From assembly GCA_023460055.1 (NCBI GenBank), contig JAEWRJ010000184.1, positions 1-19,546 of the forward strand: a stretch of DNA of 19,546 nt, written 5' to 3'. Source of the stretch: Bacillota bacterium (GTDB lineage Bacteria > Bacillota > Clostridia > Christensenellales > Aristaeellaceae). The position numbers were made by a program, and so were the translations under genes. Shown one piece after another: positions 13,931-19,546 of the stretch (the stretch's first letter is position 1; every line of letters begins with the position of its first letter). A model generated the notes under the pieces. It was given only the letters and a program-made list of their open reading frames with translations. It was not told the origin of the DNA and ran no database searches.

Positions 13931-14791
13931 TTATACGGGCAGCTCGATGCCGCTGAGCCCGGTATCCAGCATCCGGCGGATCAGGTCAACGATATGCGCG
14001 CCTGCCTCCACCGGAGGGGTGCCTCCGCTGTGTATGTTGGCCAGCACCGTGCGCCTGCTCTCCAGCATGCCGACGGTGGGGCGGTAGGCGATGTAGGCGC
14101 TCATGCTCCTGGCGGTCACAAGGCCCGGGCGTTCGCCCAGGAGCACGCAGACGACCTCGGCGTTCAATCCCTCGCCGATCTGCTCCATCGTGGCGACGCG
14201 GCCGTAGCGTACGAAGAAGGGATCGTTTGTCTTGACGCCTTCCGCCTCCAGCCCCTTGCGGATCACGGGCAGTATATCCGCCGCGTTGGCCTGCACCGCT
14301 GAGGAGGACAGGCCATCCGCCACATAAAGGATCACCCGCGCGTCCCCTGGGATGGAAGCGCGGATCTGGCGGAGCACCTCGGGCTGGAACACGCGGCCTT
14401 TGTCCGGTCGGGTCAAAAACTCTTCCCTGTCAGCGCAGGATGTTTGAAAGACGGGGAAACGGAGGCTGTCCAGAAACTCCTGCGGCACATCGGCGAATAC
14501 CGAGGCCTGGGCGGCCGCGTGATCGGCCTGAAAGCGGAGCATGGTCTGCGTTTTATATCGTGCTCCGGCATGCCCCACGCCAACACGGGCCGGGGTGCGC
14601 TCCTTCATGGCCAGAAAGGCGGATTGGTCGCGCGGGTTGTCTACCAGGTATTGGCGCCGCAGATCCTCCAGGGCGATGTCGGGCAGCGCCTCTTCCATCA
14701 GGCGGCTATTGAATGGCGCGGCCTGGGCAGGTGTCCGGCCCATGCGCGCCAGCACCTCGTCCACGATCTGCCTGAGTTCAAACTCGGTCAT
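13931..14791 (-). CDS. eutC: EutC, ethanolamine ammonia-lyase small subunit
   Basis: The small (beta) subunit of the adenosylcobalamin-dependent lyase that splits ethanolamine into acetaldehyde and ammonia. It has 286 residues from the ATG at 14791, where AGGAG lies eight bases upstream; the reading frame extends into eutB but without a site. Residues 2-18 (TEFELRQIVDEVLARMG) are an amphipathic helix that may target the enzyme to the shell. Family blocks are ARVGVGHAGARYKTQTMLRFQADHA, VADGLSSSAVQANA, LLGERPGLV, SMSAYIAYRPTVGM and NIHSGGTPPVEAGAHI. It lies 23 bases after eutB. Confidence 0.96.
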   Translation of the reverse strand: MTEFELRQIVDEVLARMGRTPAQAAPFNSRLMEEALPDIALEDLRRQYLVDNPRDQSAFLAMKERTPARVGVGHAGARYKTQTMLRFQADHAAAQASVFADVPQEFLDSLRFPVFQTSCADREEFLTRPDKGRVFQPEVLRQIRASIPGDARVILYVADGLSSSAVQANAADILPVIRKGLEAEGVKTNDPFFVRYGRVATMEQIGEGLNAEVVCVLLGERPGLVTARSMSAYIAYRPTVGMLESRRTVLANIHSGGTPPVEAGAHIVDLIRRMLDTGLSGIELPV

Positions 14792-14814
14792 CCTGCTCGC
14801 TCCTCTCCATTGGG

Positions 14815-16170
14815 TTATAGGAACACGGAGGCGTCGCCCGCGTTGGGGCCAAGGCGGCCATCCTGCCAGAAGCCCCACTTTTCCAGCCAGCGCGCGAAGG
14901 GGGCGATGGGTTCAAGCCGCAGAGTCTCGCGTACGGCGGCCGAGTCATGGAAGCCTGTGGACTGGTAATTGAGCATCACGTCGTCCCCGTGCGGCACGCC
15001 CATAAAGTAGTTGCAGCCGGCGGCAGCCAGCAGGACCATCAGGTTCTCGTTGTCGTACTGGTCGGCGCGCATGTGGTTGGTGTAGCAGCAATCGCAGCCC
15101 ATCGGCAGGCCGTGCAGCTTGCCCATGAAGTGATCTTCAAGCCCCGCGCGTATGAATTGGCGGTTGTCATAGAGGTATTCAGGGCCTATGAAGCCCACCA
15201 CCGTATTGACCAGGAAGGGGGAATAAGCCTTTGCAAAGCCGTAGCAGCGGGATTCCATCGTTACCTGGTCCCAGCCGTTGTGGGCGGCGCTTGACAGCTC
15301 GCTGCCCTGCCCTGTTTCAAAGTAGAGCTGGTTGGGGCCGTGGGAGCTGCCCTCTTTGGCCATCAGGTCTTTCGCTTCACTGATGAGGCCCGCGCTGATG
15401 CCGAAGGCGGCATTTCCCTTTTCGCTGCCCGCGATGCTCTGGAACATCAGGTCGCAGGGAGCGCCTTTGCGCAGCGCTTCCATCTGGGTGGTGATATGGG
15501 CCAGCACGCAGATCTGCGTGGGGATCCTGTACTTCTGCTTCAGCTCCTCAAACCGCGTGAGGATGGCCTGCACGCTGGCGCAGGAAGCATCCACCGGGTT
15601 GAGGCCGATGACCGCGTCGCCCGCGCCGTAGGAAAGCCCTTCCAGCACGGAGGCGGTGATGCCCTCCACATCGTCGGTGGGGTGGTTGGGCTGCAGCCGC
15701 ACGGACAGGGTGCCGGGCTTGCCGATCGTGGTGACGCAGGTGGCTTCCACGCGCATTTTGGCGGCGGCGTAGATGAGGTCCAGATTGCTCATCAGCTTGC
15801 AGACCGCGGCGATCACCTCGCTGGACAGTCCGCGGCGCAGCCGCTCCAGCTCCCAGGGCTTTGATTTGAGGATCAGTTCGCGCAGGCCGCCGATGGGCAG
15901 GTCCGCAATCTCGTTGTATATATGGCTGTTGAGCCCGTCCAGGATCAGGCGTGTCACCTCATCCTGCTCATAGGGCACCGCCGGGTTTTCGCAGATATCC
16001 TTAACGCGCAGACCCGAGAGCACGAGGCGCGCCGCGACGCGCTCCTGCGGGGTACGGGCCGCAACGCCGGCCAGCTTGTCGCCGGATTTCTCTTCATTGG
16101 CTTTGCCCATGACCTCCCTGATATCCCGGAAGGAAAAATGCTCGCCGTTCAACCCTGTGCTCAGGCGCAT
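14815..16170 (-). CDS. eutB: EutB, ethanolamine ammonia-lyase large subunit
   Basis: The catalytic (alpha) subunit, a TIM barrel of 451 residues. Known E. coli active-site residues map here with a constant shift of two: Arg158 and Gln160 in SVRLQPNH, Asn191 in GLNPVD, Glu285 in LYFETGQGS and Asp360 in PMGCDCCYTNH (E. coli Arg160, Gln162, Asn193, Glu287, Asp362). FQSIAGSEKGNAAFGI is also conserved. The protein therefore looks fully active. GGGGAGG precedes the ATG and overlaps the end of eutA, from which it is separated by five bases, so the two are probably translationally coupled. Confidence 0.98.
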   Translation of the reverse strand: MRLSTGLNGEHFSFRDIREVMGKANEEKSGDKLAGVAARTPQERVAARLVLSGLRVKDICENPAVPYEQDEVTRLILDGLNSHIYNEIADLPIGGLRELILKSKPWELERLRRGLSSEVIAAVCKLMSNLDLIYAAAKMRVEATCVTTIGKPGTLSVRLQPNHPTDDVEGITASVLEGLSYGAGDAVIGLNPVDASCASVQAILTRFEELKQKYRIPTQICVLAHITTQMEALRKGAPCDLMFQSIAGSEKGNAAFGISAGLISEAKDLMAKEGSSHGPNQLYFETGQGSELSSAAHNGWDQVTMESRCYGFAKAYSPFLVNTVVGFIGPEYLYDNRQFIRAGLEDHFMGKLHGLPMGCDCCYTNHMRADQYDNENLMVLLAAAGCNYFMGVPHGDDVMLNYQSTGFHDSAAVRETLRLEPIAPFARWLEKWGFWQDGRLGPNAGDASVFL

Positions 16171-16175
16171 GTTCC

Positions 16176-17591
16176 TTACCTCCCCGCTTCGCGCGCAAAC
16201 GCGAGTGTTTTAACGATCACCGGGATCACCCGGCCCTCTGACAGCGGCATGCCGATGTCGACGGTGTCCCCATAGTCCGGCGCGATGCCGTCGATGCATA
16301 AAAACGGCGTGCTCCGGCCCCAGCGGCGCATAAGCGCCTGGCCCAGGGCTTTGGCCATGTCTTCCCGGAGGATCAGCACCTTGAGGGGGAACGGGGCCAT
16401 CGCCCTGGCGATCCGCTCCGCCGCGGCTTCAATGAAATCAAAGGAAGGGGAATGGATGCCCTCAAAACAGATGGCGCATTCGCCTTCAAACATGCGGTAC
16501 TGCTCCGCGAGCGCCGCCTCCAGCCCCTCCAGATGCTCCGTTCTGCTTAAGAGCACCTTGCCTGCCGGGAGGGAAGGCAGGGGAAAGGGCATCGCCTGAT
16601 AGCTGATGGTGCTCCCTGAGACAGTGACGCTGTACGCGCCCGCCCCGATTACGGTGGCATGCCCTGTTTCGGCGGGGCGAAGCACCCGACCCTTCGTAAA
16701 AAACATTGAGCCCGCGATAGCCTGGCCCAGATGCCGGCCGAAATCATGGAAGGACAGGGCGGCGTCGCAAGCCCCGTAGACGCAGTCGGCCACGCCGCCT
16801 GAAAAGGTGAACAGGTCTGCTTCGCAGGGCAGGGGGAGCGAATGGCCCACCGTCAGGGCCTCGTGCAGCGCAGTGCGTGGAGAGAACCCCGCCGCTTCCT
16901 CCAGCACGCCTGCCATGCGGCGGGCGATGGCCTTTGCCTGCGCAGGGCTCAGCCTCATACCCCGCGTGAGGGGGACACCCGCGTCCTTTGAAATGAGGGC
17001 GGCCGCTTGGGTGAAGGAGAGCACGGTCTCATCGTCCCCTTCAAAGCGGATCAGCCGCCCGCCGATATCCAGGCAGCCGTTCCCCGCGGGCTCGCCGTGA
17101 AGAAATAGGGCCAGGTTGGCGGTACCGCCGCCGATATCCAGGTTGAGCACGGGCTTGCCGCCGGTCAGGCTCATCTGCGCGGCCCCGGAGCCCTTGCCGG
17201 CCAGTATGCTCTCAAGCGAAGGCCCGGCGGTCGCCACCACGAAATCCCCTGCCATACCCGACAGCGCCTGGGTAACGGCGCGAGCGTTTTTTTTGCGCGC
17301 TGTTTCGCCTGTGATGATGACGGCCCCCAGACGGATGTCAGCCGGGGTGATCCCCGCGTCCCTGTAATCCCTGTGGATCATCGCTTCCAGCGCCTGCGCG
17401 TCGATGGTGTCGGCATCCGCAAGCGGCGTCAGGCGGACGGGCGCGCGCCAGATCACTTCCTTGCGGGTAATGCTCACGCGCGGCACGGAAAAGGAAGAAG
17501 CGGTGTTCGTCAGTGTCAGGGCGCTGAAAACGCATTGCGTGGTGGAGGTGCCTATATCAATGCCGACGCTCAGCAGGCGTTCTTCTCGCAA
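16176..17591 (-). CDS. eutA: EutA, ethanolamine ammonia-lyase reactivase
   Basis: An ATPase of the actin/Hsp70-like fold that swaps damaged cobalamin out of ethanolamine ammonia-lyase. It has 471 residues from the TTG at 17591. The first phosphate loop is SVGIDIGTSTTQ, then IITGETARKKNAR and FVVATAGPSLESILAGKGSGA, and the second loop NLDIGGGTANLALF; FSGGVADCVYG follows, and IDIGMPLSEGRVIPVIVKTLAF closes the protein, as in E. coli EutA. I chose TTG because GGAGG is eight bases upstream, because the resulting N-terminus REERLLSVGIDIGT aligns with EutA, and because the promoter places transcription start near 17641, downstream of the ATG at 17660. It is the first gene of the operon. Confidence 0.96.
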   Translation of the reverse strand: MREERLLSVGIDIGTSTTQCVFSALTLTNTASSFSVPRVSITRKEVIWRAPVRLTPLADADTIDAQALEAMIHRDYRDAGITPADIRLGAVIITGETARKKNARAVTQALSGMAGDFVVATAGPSLESILAGKGSGAAQMSLTGGKPVLNLDIGGGTANLALFLHGEPAGNGCLDIGGRLIRFEGDDETVLSFTQAAALISKDAGVPLTRGMRLSPAQAKAIARRMAGVLEEAAGFSPRTALHEALTVGHSLPLPCEADLFTFSGGVADCVYGACDAALSFHDFGRHLGQAIAGSMFFTKGRVLRPAETGHATVIGAGAYSVTVSGSTISYQAMPFPLPSLPAGKVLLSRTEHLEGLEAALAEQYRMFEGECAICFEGIHSPSFDFIEAAAERIARAMAPFPLKVLILREDMAKALGQALMRRWGRSTPFLCIDGIAPDYGDTVDIGMPLSEGRVIPVIVKTLAFAREAGR

Positions 17592-17647
17592 GCAAACAGC
17601 CTCCGTTCCCTGGCAGACGAGCCCCTCATAAATACTCTGTGGTGCAC

Positions 17648-17676
17648 ATTGTAGCGGCATGGTGCTTTATTGTCAA
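17648..17676 (-). promoter_or_regulatory. Near-consensus promoter of the eut operon
   Basis: On the minus strand: -35 TTGACA (17671-17676), 17-base spacer, -10 TACAAT (17648-17653). The start site would be near 17641, leaving a leader of about 50 bases before eutA. That is too short for an adenosylcobalamin riboswitch or the two-hairpin EutV antiterminator element, and neither was seen. Regulation, if any, must act at initiation. Confidence 0.85.
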
Positions 17677-17718
17677 CAGGCGGCCGGCCGGGGTGCTCCG
17701 ATGCCGGTGCTCCTGTGG

Positions 17719-17730
17719 GTACAGTTGTAC
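17719..17730. promoter_or_regulatory. Inverted repeat between divergent promoters
   Basis: GTACA-GT-TGTAC, with outer CCTGT (17712-17716) and ACAGG (17728-17732) echoing it, lies about 45 bases upstream of the eut -35 and about 80 bases from the divergent transporter -35. It could be an operator for a dimeric regulator serving both units. Apart from the two promoters, this repeat and the leader hairpin, the 315-base gap 17592-17906 shows nothing else. Confidence 0.3.
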
Positions 17731-17808
17731 AGGCTGCCGGCGGAAGCGGCGGATAGGCCTTTGCGGGGTGCCGGAACCTTGCGATAGGCGAAAAAAGCGA
17801 TGAACGTC

Positions 17809-17837
17809 TTGACTTTAATTCGCCCATAAGATACAGT
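17809..17837 (+). promoter_or_regulatory. Promoter of the ABC transporter operon
   Basis: -35 TTGACT (17809-17814), 17-base spacer, -10 TACAGT (17832-17837). The start would be near 17844, giving a leader of about 60 bases before the solute-binding protein gene. Confidence 0.7.
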
Positions 17838-17853
17838 GTACGCAAGATGTCAA

Positions 17854-17883
17854 GTTAACACCCCAGCTTCTTGTGGGGTTAAC
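17854..17883 (+). promoter_or_regulatory. Leader hairpin before the solute-binding protein gene
   Basis: GTTAA and CCCCA pair with TGGGG and TTAAC around an eight-base loop, with a two-base bulge. It lies within the predicted 5' leader just before the AAGGGGGA ribosome binding site. It could be a DNA operator or an mRNA-stabilising or translation-control hairpin; the sequence does not decide. Confidence 0.4.
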
Positions 17884-17906
17884 AATAATAAGGGGGAGAA
17901 ACAAAC

Positions 17907-18974
17907 ATGAGAAAAATCTTGTCTCTGATGCTCGGGATCACCATGCTGCTGAGCGCGTTCGGCGCACTGTCCGAAGGCGTCGATCTCAACAGCTACACAC
18001 TGGACGAAATCATTGCCAAGGCCAAGGAAGAGGGCCATGTGGAATCTGTCGGCATGCCTGACAGCTGGGCCAACTGGGGAGACTCTTGGAAAGGCCTGAC
18101 CGCGACCTACGGCATCGCCCATACAGATGAAGACATGAGCAGCGCGGAAGAGCTGAGCATGTTCCAAAATGACTTTACCCGTGATATCGGCGACATCGGT
18201 CTGGGCTTCATCACGCAGGCCCTTGAAAACGATCTGGTACAGGGCTACAAGACCACCAAGTGGGACAGCGTTCCCGAATGGGCCAAGGGTGAAGACGGCA
18301 AATGGATGATCGCCTACACCGGCGCCACCAGCTTCATCTACAACAACGATTTGGCCAAAGATCCTATGCCCACCAGCTGGGAAGATGTCCGCAAGGGCAG
18401 CTACAAGCTGACCATCGGCGACGTCGTCGGCGGCGCGACCGGCCAGGGCGTTGTGGTTGCCACGGCCTATGCCTTTGGCGGCGACCTGGATAACCTGCAG
18501 CCCGCGTATGACTTCTGGACCGAGATGGCCAAAGCCGGCCGTATCGACAGCGGCGACATCCTGCTGGCCCGTATCCAGGCCGGTGAAGTGGAGTGCGGCG
18601 TGTCCTGGAGCTACAACGTGCTGGGCTACCGTGACAGCACCCCCAACTACAACCTGACCGTCGGCATCCCCACTGACGGCGCTCTCCTGGTCGGCTATGC
18701 CAGCGTTATCAGCAAGAACGCGGACAACCCCTTCGCTGCGGCCCTGGCCCGCGAGTTCATCTTCTCCGATGAAGGCCAGATCAACCTGGCCAAGTCCGGC
18801 GCCGTTCCCACCCGCACGGATGTGACCATTCCCCAGGAAGTCATCGCCAAGACCTTTGATCCCAGCACCTATGCCAACGCGGTCGGTATTTCCGACGCCG
18901 CGCACTATGGCGCAGCCTGCGCTGAGATCTCCGAATGGTGGGCAGAGAACATTATCCCGCTGCTGGGCAACTGA
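17907..18974 (+). CDS. ABC transporter solute-binding protein
   Basis: An extracytoplasmic binding protein of 355 residues. Residues 1-23 are a signal peptide (MRKILSLMLGITMLLSAFGA) ending in ALSEG, with no lipobox Cys. The mature part is a two-lobed binding protein of the iron/polyamine/phosphonate-type class: IIAKAKEEGHVESVGMPDSWANW at the start, IGLGFITQALENDLVQGYKTTKW, YTGATSFIYNNDLAKDPMPTSWEDV, GARIQAGEVECGVSWSYNVL-like hinge region, and AREFIFSDEGQINLAKSGAVPTRTDV near the end. Many Trp and Tyr suggest an aromatic cage, often used for amines, but the ligand is not shown. Codon use favours C-ending codons, consistent with high expression. It is divergent from the eut operon and followed by a terminator and a permease gene. 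Confidence 0.88.
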   Translation: MRKILSLMLGITMLLSAFGALSEGVDLNSYTLDEIIAKAKEEGHVESVGMPDSWANWGDSWKGLTATYGIAHTDEDMSSAEELSMFQNDFTRDIGDIGLGFITQALENDLVQGYKTTKWDSVPEWAKGEDGKWMIAYTGATSFIYNNDLAKDPMPTSWEDVRKGSYKLTIGDVVGGATGQGVVVATAYAFGGDLDNLQPAYDFWTEMAKAGRIDSGDILLARIQAGEVECGVSWSYNVLGYRDSTPNYNLTVGIPTDGALLVGYASVISKNADNPFAAALAREFIFSDEGQINLAKSGAVPTRTDVTIPQEVIAKTFDPSTYANAVGISDAAHYGAACAEISEWWAENIIPLLGN

Positions 18975-18994
18975 TCATATTTAATTAAAAACCT

Positions 18995-19029
18995 GGGGGC
19001 GTGCTCCAGAAGTACGCCCCCTATTTTTT
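18995..19029 (+). terminator. Attenuating terminator between binding protein and permease
   Basis: GGGGGCGT (18995-19002) pairs with ACGCCCCC (19014-19021), followed by TATTTTTT. It lies between the solute-binding protein and its permease, so it probably lowers permease transcript relative to the binding protein. Confidence 0.85.
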
Positions 19030-19046
19030 AGGATGGAGATAGGTCT

Positions 19047-19546
19047 ATGGAACAAAGACGCAGACACAAAGCGGTTTCCAGCAAGAATGTCCGCTATTAT
19101 TATCTGCTTGCCCTGATCCCGTTTCTGTTCCTGATCGTCATGTATGAGCTTTTGCCGCTGATCATGCTGGTTGTGGACAGCCTGAAGTCTGAACAGTCCA
19201 AGGATATCCTCTTTACCCTTGAAAACTACCAGAAAATATTCAGCACCTTAAGCTATCAGAAGGCCATTGCGAACAGCCTGAGAATTACATCGGTATCAAC
19301 AGCCTTCGGCATTGTGATCGCGTTTCTCGGTGCCCGGGCTGCTTATAATTCACGGGGCAAATTCAGGAACGTTTACCTGACTGTACTCAACATGACGTCC
19401 AACTTTGCCGGCGTGCCGCTTGCCTTTGCGTATATGATCATTCTGGGCAATGCCGGTGTGATCAAGCAGATCGCGAATATGTACGGCATCGGTTTTTTGC
19501 AGGATTTCGACCTGTATTCTTCCACGGGCCTCACCATGATCTATGT
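19047..19546 (+). CDS. ABC transporter permease, partial (5' end)
   Basis: The open frame runs from the ATG at 19047 to the window edge, giving about 166 residues. A charged N-terminus (MEQRRRHKAVSSKN) is followed by a long membrane helix (residues 18-42, YYLLALIPFLFLIVMYELLP), a loop with ENYQKIF, then helices near 84-95 and 117-133. The start of the MetI-like permease domain is seen in KAIANSLRITSVSTAFGIVIAF. This layout is that of PotB/ThiP-class permeases, which pair with binding proteins of the preceding type. The second permease and the ATPase would lie to the right. The upstream GGAG gives a normal start. Confidence 0.9.
   Translation, partial: MEQRRRHKAVSSKNVRYYYLLALIPFLFLIVMYELLPLIMLVVDSLKSEQSKDILFTLENYQKIFSTLSYQKAIANSLRITSVSTAFGIVIAFLGARAAYNSRGKFRNVYLTVLNMTSNFAGVPLAFAYMIILGNAGVIKQIANMYGIGFLQDFDLYSSTGLTMIY

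Noticed and set aside
17641..17660. ATG at 17660 as start of eutA
   Set aside because: It lies within the promoter spacer upstream of the predicted transcript start and has no ribosome binding site; TTG at 17591 fits the family N-terminus.
17850..18905. Long minus-strand open frame (351 codons) opposite the solute-binding protein
   Set aside because: It is Gly/Val/Asp-rich with no recognisable domain and overlaps a well-supported gene with signal peptide and ribosome binding site.

Overview
The window looks like a moderately GC-rich member of the Clostridia. The signs are Gram-positive-style ribosome binding sites (AGGAGG) before most genes, compact operons, two TatA-type proteins with TatC, DUF503 and DUF4352 proteins, and a Firmicutes-like ethanolamine microcompartment locus. 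I cannot place it to genus; a Christensenellales-like gut or anaerobic lineage is only a guess. No mobile element, CRISPR array or tRNA was seen.

Left part (1-3840). The 3' end of an rRNA operon (5S rRNA and terminator) is followed by minus-strand genes. In transcription order these are a YdhW-like protein, a short FdhD-like sulfurtransferase, an exported DUF4352-type protein, an exported peptidoglycan-binding protein and a DUF503 protein.

Mo/W and Tat island (3843-8950). A minus-strand unit encodes a Tat-type ferredoxin lipoprotein (YdhY-like) and an aldehyde:ferredoxin-oxidoreductase-family enzyme (YdhV-like). It has a strong promoter and a long, structured leader that resembles a Moco/Tuco riboswitch. 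Next to it are mobB (minus strand) and, divergently, tatB/tatA/tatC. Together they form a cofactor, enzyme and export module: MobB and FdhD serve the Mo/W cofactor, YdhV and YdhY do the redox chemistry, and Tat can export the folded Fe-S subunit.

Ethanolamine microcompartment operon (9000-17676, minus strand). A near-consensus sigma-70 promoter drives eutA, eutB, eutC, eutL, a BMC-H fusion (EutK/PduK-like), eutE, two near-identical BMC-H genes, eutT and a PduL-type phosphotransacylase. Ethanolamine would be cleaved by EutBC (adenosylcobalamin from EutT, reactivation by EutA). Acetaldehyde would be oxidised to acetyl-CoA by EutE and converted to acetyl phosphate by PduL, all inside a shell of EutL and BMC-H proteins. 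The operon appears complete at both ends, yet lacks a pentameric vertex protein (EutN), alcohol dehydrogenase (EutG), permease (EutH) and the EutVW regulators.

Right edge (17809-19546). A divergent plus-strand ABC importer begins with a solute-binding protein and a permease that runs off the window. Its position makes it a candidate replacement for EutH, but that is inference.
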